Below are positions 1 through 8,451 of a DNA stretch of 27,066 nucleotides, in pieces. The DNA is from Pseudomonadota bacterium (GTDB lineage Bacteria > Pseudomonadota > Alphaproteobacteria > Rhizobiales > Xanthobacteraceae): NCBI GenBank assembly GCA_023432885.1, contig JAEZEU010000006.1, forward strand, positions 1-27,066, written 5' to 3'. The notes below the pieces were generated by a model. The model did not search any database. It saw only the letters and a list, made by a program, of their open reading frames with translations, and had not been told where the DNA came from. Each line of letters begins with the position of its first letter. Positions within the stretch are counted from its first letter, which is position 1. The position numbers and the translations under genes were made by a program.

Positions 1-177
1 CCTTCGCGCGCCCGCAAATACCCGCTCGACAAGCATCTTTATGCCCAGCGCCATCTGGTGGAATGCTGCTTCTCAAAGCTCAAGCAGTTCCGTCGCGTTG
101 CAACCCGCTTCGAAAAGACCGCCCGAAATTACCGCGCCATCATCACCCTCGCCGCCATCGTCTTATGGATGCGATAA
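1..177 (+). mobile_element. IS5-family transposase, C-terminal end (cut by window edge)
   Basis: An open frame runs from base 1 to a TAA at 175-177 and encodes the last 58 residues of a DDE transposase. The IS4/IS5 signature Y-(2)-R-(3)-E-(6)-K is visible: Tyr14, Arg17, Glu21 (the catalytic Glu) and Lys28, followed by an ATRFEKTARNY-type tail usual for IS5-group elements. The 5' part lies outside the window, so I cannot tell whether the element is complete. The terminal inverted repeat should lie shortly after the stop, in the stretch beginning GTGTCCACACCACCTAG, but the left end needed to confirm it is not visible. The element sits about 60 bp downstream of the end of the ABC-transporter operon, in the opposite orientation, and marks this flank as mobile DNA. 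Confidence 0.85.
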
Positions 178-237
178 GTGTCCACACCACCTAGTGGCCC
201 GCGCCCGCCGAGTAATGACGGGATGCGGGAGGTCAGC

Positions 238-1848
238 TTACGCGAGCCAGCGCCGGCCCGGTGCGGCCTGGAACAGCCGCTGAGAGTATTCGTGCCGCGG
301 ATTCGACAATATCTCGAGGGCGGGGCCGTGCTCGACGATCTTGCCTCGGTGCATCACAGCAATGGTGTCGCTGATCTGACCGGCCGTATGCAGGTCGTGG
401 GTTATGAAGAGGATCCCGAGCTGCATCTCATCCTGCAGCCTGGTCAGGAGCGAAAGGACCTGCGCTTGCACCGAGACGTCCAGCGCGGACACGGCTTCGT
501 CGGCGATCAGCAGACGCGGCTGCATCGAGATCGCCCGCGCGATGCAAATGCGCTGGCGTTGTCCGCCAGAGAATTCGTGCGGGTAGCGATCCAGAGCCGA
601 TGTCTGCAATCCGACCTTCTGCAGCAGATCGGCTGCGCGTTCGACGGCCTCAGCTCGCCCCACGCCGATATTGCGCATGCCCTCGATCATCGATTTCCCG
701 ACGGTCCATCGCGGGTCGAGAGAGCGGTTGGGGTCCTGGAAGATGAGCTGGACCGGCCGTTGGCCGGGGCGCATTCTTGTCTCGGGCTCGTATCCCTCGA
801 TTGCGATCCGGCCGTCGGTATAGTCGAGCAATCCGCAGACGCAACGCGCCATGGTCGATTTGCCCGACCCGGATTCGCCCACCACCGAGACGATCTCGCC
901 ACGACGGACCACGAGGTCCACATTGTCAACCGCTCGCGTCGGAGTTGGCCTGCCCGACCATAATCCATGTGACGCATAGGATTTGCTGAGGCCCTCGACC
1001 CTGAGGACTTCGGGCGCGTCGAGCTTGGAGCGGCGAGGAACGCGGTTGCGCGCGCTCGGAACAGCGGCCAGCAGCGACTTCGTGTAGGGGTGCTGGGGCG
1101 AGCGCAGGACATCCTCCACGGCGCCCTGCTCGACGATCTTGCCGCTTTGCATGACGATGACACGGTCGGCGATCTCCGCGACAACGCCGATGTCATGAGT
1201 AACGAACAGAACGGCCGCGCCGGAGCGCCGCTGGATCTCCTTGATCTGGTCGAGAATCTGAGCCTGCGTCGTCACGTCGAGCGCGGTGGTCGGTTCGTCC
1301 GCAAGCAGCAGCACCGGCTCGAGCGCAAGCGCCATCGCGATCATGACACGCTGGCGCTGTCCCCCGGAGAGCTGATGCGGATAACGCTCGCGCAGCAGTT
1401 CCGGGGAAGGTATGTTGACGAGACGCATCAGCTCCAGCGCGCGGGCACGGCGCTGCTTGGACTGCATACTGGTGTGGATGCGAAGCGCTTCCTCGATCTG
1501 GCGGCCGACCTTCATGGTGGGGTTGAGCGCGGTCATCGGCTCCTGGAAGATCATTGCAAGCTCCTTGCCGCGCAGCTCGCTTATCTTCCCGGCCGAAAGC
1601 GTCAGGAGATCCCGTCCGGAAAGGAGAATCTCGCCCTGAACCGGACGCAGCTTGGAAGCCAAAAGTCCCATGATGGCGAACAAGGTTACCGACTTGCCCG
1701 AGCCGCTTTCTCCCACGATGCAGAGGATTTCCCGCGGGTGAACTGTAAGGCTGACATCGTCGACGGCCAGGCTTCTGTCCGAGCCTGGCGGTAAGGCGAC
1801 CGACAGATTCCTGATGTCCAGTACCGGCTCGGCGGACATCCTGCTCAT
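238..1848 (-). CDS. ABC transporter, fused double ATP-binding protein (peptide/nickel type)
   Basis: This 536-residue protein contains two complete nucleotide-binding domains of the DppD/DppF (GsiA/YejF-like) kind. It should power the importer formed with the two permeases and the binding protein just upstream. Domain 1 has Walker A GESGSGKS at about residues 46-53, signature LSGGQRQR near 160-167 and Walker B LLLADEP near 180-186. Domain 2 has Walker A GESGSGKST near 324-332, signature FSGGQRQR near 426-433 and Walker B LLIADEA near 446-452. After each domain comes the peptide-importer C-terminal extension (HPYTKSLL and HEYSQRLF), typical of the oligopeptide/dipeptide family. The ATG overlaps the stop of the permease gene by 4 bp (ATGA), indicating translational coupling. 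It is the last gene of the cluster before the IS5 remnant. The substrate cannot be read from the ATPase. Confidence 0.93.
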   Translation of the reverse strand: MSRMSAEPVLDIRNLSVALPPGSDRSLAVDDVSLTVHPREILCIVGESGSGKSVTLFAIMGLLASKLRPVQGEILLSGRDLLTLSAGKISELRGKELAMIFQEPMTALNPTMKVGRQIEEALRIHTSMQSKQRRARALELMRLVNIPSPELLRERYPHQLSGGQRQRVMIAMALALEPVLLLADEPTTALDVTTQAQILDQIKEIQRRSGAAVLFVTHDIGVVAEIADRVIVMQSGKIVEQGAVEDVLRSPQHPYTKSLLAAVPSARNRVPRRSKLDAPEVLRVEGLSKSYASHGLWSGRPTPTRAVDNVDLVVRRGEIVSVVGESGSGKSTMARCVCGLLDYTDGRIAIEGYEPETRMRPGQRPVQLIFQDPNRSLDPRWTVGKSMIEGMRNIGVGRAEAVERAADLLQKVGLQTSALDRYPHEFSGGQRQRICIARAISMQPRLLIADEAVSALDVSVQAQVLSLLTRLQDEMQLGILFITHDLHTAGQISDTIAVMHRGKIVEHGPALEILSNPRHEYSQRLFQAAPGRRWLA

Positions 1849-2720
1849 GACATCCCCTTCTCAGTCGCAGGATCAAATCGATCGCGCAGGCCATCTCCCA
1901 AGAGATTGATCCCCAGCACGGCGATCGCCAGCGTCAGGCCGGGGAACAGGATGATCCAGGGCGCGATGCGAAACAGGATGCGTCCGTCGGCCATGACGTT
2001 ACCCCAGGTCGGAACGTCCGGCGGCAGGCCGCATCCGAGGAAGCTGAGAGTCGCTTCCAGCAGCATGGCGTTCGCGGCTACGTAAGTGCCGAGCACCGAG
2101 AGGGAGCCAAGCACGCCGGGCAGCATGTGACCGACGATGATCGCGCGTGGGGGCGACTTCAGCAGCCTCGCCGCCTCGACATAGGGTTCCTCCCGCATCG
2201 ACAGGACGCTGCTTCGCACGAGGCGCGCGACGCGGGGCACCTCGTGGCTGGCGATGGCGAGAACAACGCTCGTAATCGAAGCGCCGGCGACCGAAATGGT
2301 GGCGATCGCCAGCATGATCGCCGGTATGGCTATGACGCCGTCCATCACGCGCATGATCACCTTATCGAGCGCGCGGAAATATCCGGCAATAAGCCCAAGA
2401 ACTGTTCCGACCACACAGGCGGCAACCGCGACCGCCGCTCCCACGGCCAGCGAAGCCGACGTTCCGAGCGCCACCCTGCCGAAGATGTCGCGGCCAAGAC
2501 GGTCCGTGCCGAACCAATGCTCGAGTGATGGCGGGCGAAGCCTCTGGCTGGTCGCGATGGCGTGCGAATTCAAGCCTGAAAGCTGCGCGATGAGGAGGAG
2601 GACGACGAACGCGGCAAGAATGCCGGCGCCGAGCAGCAGGCTGCGATTGCCCTGCCACAACCCTCGCAAGCCGGCCGAACGTGCGGCTCGCGACACTCCG
2701 TTTTGCGACACCGTGCTCAA
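1845..2720 (-). CDS. ABC transporter permease, DppC/OppC type
   Basis: This 291-residue inner-membrane protein is the second permease of a peptide/nickel-class importer. It has an N-terminal cytoplasmic stretch, a first hydrophobic helix at about residues 30-48, the LEHWFGTDRLGRDIFGR segment diagnostic of DppC/OppC proteins, and several later transmembrane helices. Near the C-terminal half is the family motif LEATLSFLGCGLPPDVPTWG. The start appears to be TTG (2718-2720), overlapping the stop of the upstream permease as TTGA. An in-frame GTG three codons later is an alternative. Its own stop overlaps the ATPase start. Tight spacing on both sides shows that the three genes are co-transcribed. 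Confidence 0.9.
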   Translation of the reverse strand: MSTVSQNGVSRAARSAGLRGLWQGNRSLLLGAGILAAFVVLLLIAQLSGLNSHAIATSQRLRPPSLEHWFGTDRLGRDIFGRVALGTSASLAVGAAVAVAACVVGTVLGLIAGYFRALDKVIMRVMDGVIAIPAIMLAIATISVAGASITSVVLAIASHEVPRVARLVRSSVLSMREEPYVEAARLLKSPPRAIIVGHMLPGVLGSLSVLGTYVAANAMLLEATLSFLGCGLPPDVPTWGNVMADGRILFRIAPWIILFPGLTLAIAVLGINLLGDGLRDRFDPATEKGMS

Positions 2721-3655
2721 TACCGGATCCTCGGATCGAGCAGCGAGTAGAGAATGTCAGTCACGAGATTGATCAGGACATAGGTTAGAGAGAACAGAAC
2801 GATGACGCATTGGATGACCGGAAAGTCGCGTGCCAGGACCGATTCGATGGTCAGCCGGCCAAGGCCGGGCAGGTTGAAGATGGTCTCGGTAACGACGACG
2901 CCCGTGAGAACGAGGCCGATGCCCACGCCGATAATGGTGATGATGGGTACCGCGGCGTTCGGCAACACATGCAGCAGGAACACGCGCAGATTGCGACCGC
3001 CCAGCGCACGCGCGGTTCGGACATAATCCTGGTTGAGAACGTCGATCGCAGCCGCGCGTGTGATACGCGCGACCAACACGATGAAGACCGTGCTCATGGC
3101 AACTGTCGGTGCGATCAGATGCAGCAGCCAGGGCCCAACACCATTGGCGAGGCTGGCATAACCCTGCGCCGGCAACCATTCAAGCTTGATCGAGAACAGC
3201 CAGACCAGAAGATATCCGGTCACGAAGGTCGGGATCGAGAAGCCCGTCGTGCACAAGGACACGATTATCCGGTCGATCGGGCTGTTGCGATGCCGCGCCG
3301 CGTAGAGCCCGAGCGGCACGGCGACCAGCACCGAAAGCAAGGTGGTCGTGAAGGCGAGCGACAACGTCGCCTCGAGACGTTCGCTAACCATCCTCCAGAC
3401 CGGCTCGTGGGTGACGATGGAAGTACCGAAATCACCGCGCAGCACATGAAGGATCCAGTTCAGGAACTGAACGAGAATAGGCTGATCGAGCCCCAGAGCC
3501 TCACGTGTCTCGGCGACTTGTTGTGCCGTTGCATTCTCCCCGAGCATGGAAGCCACCGGATCGCCCGACAGCCTCAGGAACAGGAAGGCTGCCGCGGCGA
3601 CGAACCCGATGACGGGAAGGGCTCCAAGCAAGCGCGAGAAAATGAACTTGAGCAT
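2717..3655 (-). CDS. ABC transporter permease, DppB/OppB type
   Basis: This 312-residue polytopic membrane protein pairs with the DppC-type permease to form the translocation pore. It begins with MLKFIFSRLLGALPVIG, the classical DppB opening with one transmembrane helix. The extracytoplasmic RLSGDPVASMLGENAT segment, the EALGLDQPILVQFLNW segment, and the later helices with the LPGLGRLTIESVLARDFP motif are all family hallmarks. It ends LLDPRIRY, as DppB proteins do. I chose the ATG at 3653-3655 because this N-terminus matches the family. The frame is open further upstream only because it runs antisense-shifted through the binding-protein gene. The gap to the binding-protein stop is 11 bp. Confidence 0.92.
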   Translation of the reverse strand: MLKFIFSRLLGALPVIGFVAAAAFLFLRLSGDPVASMLGENATAQQVAETREALGLDQPILVQFLNWILHVLRGDFGTSIVTHEPVWRMVSERLEATLSLAFTTTLLSVLVAVPLGLYAARHRNSPIDRIIVSLCTTGFSIPTFVTGYLLVWLFSIKLEWLPAQGYASLANGVGPWLLHLIAPTVAMSTVFIVLVARITRAAAIDVLNQDYVRTARALGGRNLRVFLLHVLPNAAVPIITIIGVGIGLVLTGVVVTETIFNLPGLGRLTIESVLARDFPVIQCVIVLFSLTYVLINLVTDILYSLLDPRIRY

Positions 3656-3666
3656 GAGGCTGGGCT

Positions 3667-5250
3667 TCAGTTCTTCGATATGCCCCACAGCATGAGGGCG
3701 GGCGCGGGAGCTACGCCCTTGACCCCATCCCGGTAGGCGGCGAGAGCCTTGAACGTCCCGGTCGGAATGTAGATCGCCTTGTCGTAGGCCAGCTTCTGGA
3801 TGTCGGCCGCAATCTTCTTGCGCTCGCCCATGTCCGAGGTCTTGGCGAACTTGTCGCGCAGCGCCTCCATCTCGGGCATCTCCAGCCAGCCCCATTGCGC
3901 CTTCTGCCCGGCGCCGCTCAACGAAATGTTCGCGACCGGATCAACGACGTCGGGACCGGTCCACGTGGAGAGCGCGATGTTCCAGCCGCCCTGGGAGGGT
4001 GGAGATTGTGACAGCCGCTTGCGGGTGAAAGTCTGAAAGTCCATGGCCTCAGCCTGGACGTTGAAGCCGATGTTACGCAAGACGCGCGTGAGCACCTCGC
4101 TGAGCGGTCCGATAGTGGCGCTGTTGGTTGCGTGGAACTGGACGATCGGTGTGCCGTCATAGCCGGAGGCCTTCAGCGCCTTCTTCGCCTCGTCGAGGCT
4201 GACTGGCGGGATGGCCGCATTGGTCTCGTAGGGCGAGCCGCAGGAATAGATCGAGCGGCACTCGCTGTAGAATTTTGGATTACCGACCAGGCCATCCAGA
4301 AACTCCTTCTGGTTGACGCCCAGAAGCACGGCACGTCGCACCTCAGCGTTATTGAAGGGCGGAAACAGGAAGTTGAAGCGGATGAACCCGAGTTGGCCGA
4401 GTTCGTTGTAGATCACGACCTTGACCTTCGGGTCGCTCTCGAGCAGCGGGGCAAGGTCATGGGGCAGTTCGTGGATGAGATCGATCTCGCCCTTGCTCAG
4501 CGCATTGACCGCAGTCATCGGATCGCGAAATTCAATCCAGTCGATACGGTCGACCTTGGCGAGCTTGCCGCCCGAAGCCCAATCGGCGGGCTCCTTGCGG
4601 GGAACGTATTTGTCGAACTTGCGGAAGACGAGCCTGACACCGCTCGTACCGGCAGACTGATCGAGGACGAAAGGACCCGAGCCGGTGTAGTCCTTGATCG
4701 GCTCACTGCTCGGCGTCTTGGCGACCCGCTCGGGCATAATGAAGGGAACGGACGAGCTGACTTTGCCGAGCGTCGGTAACACGAACTCATACGGCTGATT
4801 CAGGACCAGGCGGAAGGTCTTGTCGTCAACAACGGTCCAGTCCTTGGTCAGTGCGGCCAGCTTCTGTCCCATGCCGTCGCGTTGCGCCCAGCGCTTGAGG
4901 GACACGACGCAATCCGCAGATCGCACCGGCTGCCCATCGTGGAACTGCAGGCCATCACGCAAGGTGAAGGTGTAGGTGAGACGGTCGTCGCTCACGGTCC
5001 AGGTATCGACCATCTGGGGCTTGACCTCGAACTTGCTGTCGATCGCGAACAGCGTGTCGTAGATCAGGTAGCCGAAATCGCGTTCGGTGAAGCTCGTCGT
5101 GAAATGCGGATCAAGGATGCGCGGGATCGACGTCTTCGCCATCCGCAGCACGGTTTCCGCCGACGCCCCGACCGGCAGCGCCATCGTCAGCAGCAAGGCG
5201 GCAGACAGCAGTTTTCGAAGCCTGGCCGGGAATGCGCGTTTGCTGTCCAT
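3667..5250 (-). CDS. periplasmic solute-binding protein, SBP_bac_5 (DppA/OppA-like)
   Basis: This 527-residue extracytoplasmic binding protein captures the substrate for the ABC importer encoded downstream. The N-terminus is a Sec signal peptide: basic residues, a hydrophobic core LLSAALLLTMALPVG, and a probable cleavage after ASA near residue 31. The mature part shows the family-5 layout: PRILDPHFTTSFTERDFGYLIYDTLF, then YTFTLRDGLQFHDGQPV (the conserved FHDG region), and later VRRAVLLGVNQKEFLDGL. Binding proteins of this class carry peptides but also nickel, opines, glutathione and various small molecules, so the class does not define the ligand. GAGGAG lies about 9 bp before the ATG at 5248-5250. 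It follows the amidohydrolase pair after a 50-bp gap, so the ligand is most likely a substrate of those enzymes (inference). Confidence 0.92.
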   Translation of the reverse strand: MDSKRAFPARLRKLLSAALLLTMALPVGASAETVLRMAKTSIPRILDPHFTTSFTERDFGYLIYDTLFAIDSKFEVKPQMVDTWTVSDDRLTYTFTLRDGLQFHDGQPVRSADCVVSLKRWAQRDGMGQKLAALTKDWTVVDDKTFRLVLNQPYEFVLPTLGKVSSSVPFIMPERVAKTPSSEPIKDYTGSGPFVLDQSAGTSGVRLVFRKFDKYVPRKEPADWASGGKLAKVDRIDWIEFRDPMTAVNALSKGEIDLIHELPHDLAPLLESDPKVKVVIYNELGQLGFIRFNFLFPPFNNAEVRRAVLLGVNQKEFLDGLVGNPKFYSECRSIYSCGSPYETNAAIPPVSLDEAKKALKASGYDGTPIVQFHATNSATIGPLSEVLTRVLRNIGFNVQAEAMDFQTFTRKRLSQSPPSQGGWNIALSTWTGPDVVDPVANISLSGAGQKAQWGWLEMPEMEALRDKFAKTSDMGERKKIAADIQKLAYDKAIYIPTGTFKALAAYRDGVKGVAPAPALMLWGISKN

Positions 5251-5300
5251 CTAAAAACTCCTCATTGTTACGGGATATGAGACTCGGGCGAGCTGGGTGC

Positions 5301-6755
5301 TCACCACGCGGGGTATGATGTCGGGAACGCCTCGGCAATCGTCTTGCCGGACCAGTGGCGCTGCGGAAACTGATCGACGACCTGCTGCAGTGATTGCTTG
5401 CCGCCCTGCAAGACCGAGGCTTCGTCGTAGCCGGTAAGCACGCCGTCCTCCATCAGGGTCTTGCCGTCGCAAATGACGGTCTCGATGAGATCGGGACTGC
5501 CCAGATGCACCAGGCTTCGGATCGGATCGTAGACGGGGCCGATCTGCAGATTGTCGAAATCGATGATGAGGATGTCGGCCTTGGCGCCCGGAGAGAGCCG
5601 GCCGATATCCGACCGGCCGAAGGCTTGCGCGCCGCCGAGTGTGGCCGCATCAAACAAGGACGCCGAGGTTCCGACCTCATGGTTCTTCCCGATCAGCTTC
5701 GCGGCCAGCGCGCCGGCGCGCATCTCGCCGAGCATGTCGTGCGGCATGACATCCGTGCCCATCGACATGGTGATGCCGTGGTCCAGATAGCGTTCGAACC
5801 CTTCGAGATTGTAGCCGCGGCGCAGATAAGCCACCGGCGCATGAGAAACGGTCGATTTCGTGCGGCCGAGCTTCTCCAGATCGCTGCTGTATTCCCAGGT
5901 CGTGGACGAATGACCCGCGATATAGACGCAGTGCGCGAGAATGACATTGGGCCCAAGCAAACCTTCCGCGTCCATCAGATCGACGGGCGTGATGCCGTGC
6001 TTGCGCACGATCTCGTGGAATTCGAACAACTGCTCGCAGAAATGCGTGCTGAACTGCACACCGAGCCGGTCGGCATGCTCCTTTGCGCGGCGCATCAGGG
6101 GAACGGTCGCCAGAATGAAATTTCTGACGAGGATGACCCCTTGAAGACGTCCGCTGAACCTTCCATGGTTGTCTTCGACATAGCGGACCGCGCGCTCGAG
6201 CTGCTCGAATCCGAGCGTTTCGTTCCAGACCGGCTGTAACCGTCCCTGCTCGTTCTTGTCGAAATAGTTTTCGGCGCCGGTGGCCTGAGGTCCGTAATAA
6301 ACCCGAAGCCCGCTCTCATCAGCGAGGTCGGTCATCAGCTTGGGGTCGTCGCGGCTGCCGGCACCGAAGGAAAGGACCGTCGTGATGCCGTTGCGGATCA
6401 GTTGGGCAAAGCCGAACCGGATCGAATGCTCGGCCGAGGCCGCCGCGACGAACGGGCGGCCGTCGATGCCGTTATTGGGCGTGTAGTTCAGGAAGCCGGA
6501 GCGCATCACGTCGCGCCTGCCGAGATCGGTGATGAGGCGCGAGCCCTCGTGCGCATTGACGTGCGCGTGCGTCGAGACGAAGCCGGGAATAACCAGCTTG
6601 CCTGCCGCATTGATCGTCCTGTCGACCGCCTCGTCGTACGCCGATCCGACATGGATGATCCGGTCGCCTTGGTAGACTATGACACCCCTTTCGAGGATGC
6701 GGTGACCGCCGTCTTTGAAGGCCACGACAGTTCCGCCGTAGATTTTCGTCTTCAT
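5301..6755 (-). CDS. metal-dependent amidohydrolase, ATZ/TRZ (SsnA/cytosine-deaminase-like) family, copy 1
   Basis: This 484-residue cytosolic enzyme of the amidohydrolase superfamily hydrolyses a C-N bond, typically a ring amine or amide of a heterocycle. Visible metal and active-site residues are His63 and His65 (STHAHVN), His238 and Glu241 (THFCEQ, the HxxE motif of deaminase-type members), His275 (ILAHC) and Asp335 (MGTDVMPHD). Together they form a mononuclear subtype-III site. The N- and C-terminal segments form the usual composite beta domain around the barrel. AGGA lies 6-9 bp before the ATG. It is a close paralogue of the enzyme encoded immediately upstream (6898-8358), sharing long blocks such as DVMRSGFLNYTPNNG and GFAQLIRNGITTV. 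The two probably arose by tandem duplication. The exact substrate is not known to me; chlorohydrolase and guanine- or cytosine-deaminase annotations are all possible. Confidence 0.9.
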   Translation of the reverse strand: MKTKIYGGTVVAFKDGGHRILERGVIVYQGDRIIHVGSAYDEAVDRTINAAGKLVIPGFVSTHAHVNAHEGSRLITDLGRRDVMRSGFLNYTPNNGIDGRPFVAAASAEHSIRFGFAQLIRNGITTVLSFGAGSRDDPKLMTDLADESGLRVYYGPQATGAENYFDKNEQGRLQPVWNETLGFEQLERAVRYVEDNHGRFSGRLQGVILVRNFILATVPLMRRAKEHADRLGVQFSTHFCEQLFEFHEIVRKHGITPVDLMDAEGLLGPNVILAHCVYIAGHSSTTWEYSSDLEKLGRTKSTVSHAPVAYLRRGYNLEGFERYLDHGITMSMGTDVMPHDMLGEMRAGALAAKLIGKNHEVGTSASLFDAATLGGAQAFGRSDIGRLSPGAKADILIIDFDNLQIGPVYDPIRSLVHLGSPDLIETVICDGKTLMEDGVLTGYDEASVLQGGKQSLQQVVDQFPQRHWSGKTIAEAFPTSYPAW

Positions 6756-6897
6756 CTAATCCTGCATCGTCTCGCTAGAACCGGCATGAGCAAGCCACGT
6801 GCCAGATCCGTATATTGCCGACTACACTGCCCCATTCTGGTTTTCACTCCGGCGGCTGCATCGATTGGATGCAGGCCCCGCGAGTTTTTGTGCAGCT
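6756..6897 (-). other. 142-bp spacer between the tandem amidohydrolase genes, with a small hairpin
   Basis: No coding region fits here. It holds an inverted repeat CTGCAT-(7 nt)-ATGCAG at 6856-6874, about 24 nt past the stop codon of the upstream gene on the minus strand. There is no T-run after it, so it is not a convincing terminator. It could be an intercistronic RNA-stabilising hairpin. I see no copy of the paired GntR-type operator found elsewhere in the cluster. Confidence 0.4.
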
Positions 6898-8358
6898 TCA
6901 CCAATTCTCCAGGGACACCGGATATTCCTCCTCGACCGGCCGCTTCGACCAATGCCGCTTGGGAAATTCGTCGATCACGCGCTGGAACGAGCGCTTGCCG
7001 CCCTCGACAATCTCTCGTTCGTCGTAGCCTTGCAGGACGCGGTCCCTGAGCAGGAACCGTCCGTCGCAAATGACGTGGTCGATCAGATCGGGCGATGCGA
7101 GATGGATCAGGCTGCGGATCGGGTCGTAGACCGGGCCGATCTGCAGATTGTCGAAATCCATCACGACGATGTCGGCCTTTGCGCCGACGGCAAGACGGCC
7201 GATATCGTCGCGTCCGAATGCCTTGGCCCCGCCCAGCGTGGCGGCGTTGAAGAAGTCAAGCGAGGTGCCGACTTCATGATTGCGCGCGATCAGTTTGCAG
7301 GCCAGCGCGCCGACGCGCATCTCCGTGAGTATGTCGTGGGGCATGACGTCGGTCCCCATCGACATGGTCACGCCGTGGGCGAGGTAGCGATGGAAGCCTT
7401 CCAGCGCATGTCCTCTGCGCAACATCACCAGCGGCGAATGCGCAACCGCAGTCCGGGTGCGGCCGAGCTTTTCCAGGTCATTCGAATATTGCCAGGTGGT
7501 GTAGGAGTGCTCGGCGAGATAGATCGCGTGGGCGAGCAGGACGTTTTCGCCGAGCAGGCCTTCACGTTCCATGAGATCGACCGGCGTAATGCCGTAGTCG
7601 CGAACGATGCGGTGGAATTCGAAGAGCTGTTCGCAGAAATGAGTCGTGAACCGCAGCTTTCGCCGGTCGGCGATCTCTTTGGCCTGCCGCATCAATTCGA
7701 CGGTTGCGAGAATGAAGTTCCGGACTACGACGATGCCCAGGAAGCGGCCGTCATGACTGCCGTGATGCTCCTCGATGAATTTCTCCTGCGCCTCGAGCTC
7801 GGCGCGGCCGACCTTCTCGTCCCATTTCTCGACGAGCCGCCCCTTGTCATCAAAATAATTCACGGCGGAGTTCGCCTGCGGTGCGTAATAGACGCGAATG
7901 CCGCTTGCGCCGGCGAACTCGGAAAATGAATGGGCGGCGCTCGGCGGTCCGCCGCCGAATGCCATCACGGTGGTGATGCCGTTACGAATGAGCTGGGCAA
8001 AGCCGAAGCGGATGGTATCCGCAGGAATCGCCGCGGCGACGTAGGGCGGTCCGTCAGGACCGTTGTTCGGCGTGTAATTGAGAAAGCCTGACCGCATCAC
8101 GTCGCGCCGTCCGACGTCGGTGATCAGCCGCGTTCCCTCGTGAACGTTGACATGCGCATGGGTCGAAATGAAACCAGGAAACACCAGTTTGCCAGCGGCA
8201 TTGACCACCTCGTCGGCTGGCCCGTCATAGGATGGGCCGACATGTACGATGTCAGGTCCTTCGAACACGACGACGCCGTCGTTGAGGAGCCGGTGTCCGC
8301 CGTCGCGGTACGCAATGACAGTGCCGCCGGCAATCTTCGTGCGTCTATGCTTGCTCAT
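6898..8358 (-). CDS. metal-dependent amidohydrolase, ATZ/TRZ family, copy 2
   Basis: This 486-residue paralogue of the downstream enzyme has the same architecture and a complete metal site: His67 and His69 (STHAHVN), His240 and Glu243 (THFCEQ), His277 (LLAHA) and Asp337 (MGTDVMPHD). By eye the two proteins are alike over their whole length with almost no gaps. They differ most in the segment around residues 135-200, which in this superfamily lies near the substrate pocket. Separate substrates or successive steps are therefore plausible (inference). It is the first gene of the second transcription unit: 93 bp separate it from the CoxL gene, and that gap carries the operator pair described at 8394-8424. 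The ATG at 8356-8358 is preceded only by a weak ribosome-binding site (ACGAGACG). Confidence 0.9.
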   Translation of the reverse strand: MSKHRRTKIAGGTVIAYRDGGHRLLNDGVVVFEGPDIVHVGPSYDGPADEVVNAAGKLVFPGFISTHAHVNVHEGTRLITDVGRRDVMRSGFLNYTPNNGPDGPPYVAAAIPADTIRFGFAQLIRNGITTVMAFGGGPPSAAHSFSEFAGASGIRVYYAPQANSAVNYFDDKGRLVEKWDEKVGRAELEAQEKFIEEHHGSHDGRFLGIVVVRNFILATVELMRQAKEIADRRKLRFTTHFCEQLFEFHRIVRDYGITPVDLMEREGLLGENVLLAHAIYLAEHSYTTWQYSNDLEKLGRTRTAVAHSPLVMLRRGHALEGFHRYLAHGVTMSMGTDVMPHDILTEMRVGALACKLIARNHEVGTSLDFFNAATLGGAKAFGRDDIGRLAVGAKADIVVMDFDNLQIGPVYDPIRSLIHLASPDLIDHVICDGRFLLRDRVLQGYDEREIVEGGKRSFQRVIDEFPKRHWSKRPVEEEYPVSLENW

Positions 8359-8393
8359 GAACGTCTCGTTGCGGACATTGCCGGAAGCTCAAA

Positions 8394-8424
8394 CTGTATG
8401 CAGAAGTTGAATTTTTGCATGCAA
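8394..8424 (-). promoter_or_regulatory. paired operator-like element upstream of the amidohydrolase/transport unit
   Basis: A perfect palindrome TTGCATGCAA lies at 8415-8424. A degenerate copy, CTGTATGCAG on the plus strand, lies at 8394-8403. Their centres are exactly 21 bp apart, two helical turns. The pair lies 36-66 bp before the ATG of the second amidohydrolase. The same arrangement, with 14 identical bases TTGCATGCAAAAAT read on the minus strand, occurs upstream of the aminotransferase gene. Short T/G-C/A palindromes of this type are typical targets of FCD-type GntR repressors, so the regulator at 14968 is the likely binder (inference). Confidence 0.7.
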
Positions 8425-8451
8425 AGCATGTTACCGGCCGCTCCTTGCGCG

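Noticed and set aside
178..963. Long plus-strand open frames antisense to the ABC ATPase and other cluster genes
   Set aside because: They are shadow frames of the high-GC minus-strand genes, with Arg/His/Ala-rich composition and no recognisable motifs.
6856..6874. Hairpin between the amidohydrolase genes as a terminator
   Set aside because: The stem has only 6 bp and is not followed by a T-run; the flanking genes look co-transcribed.
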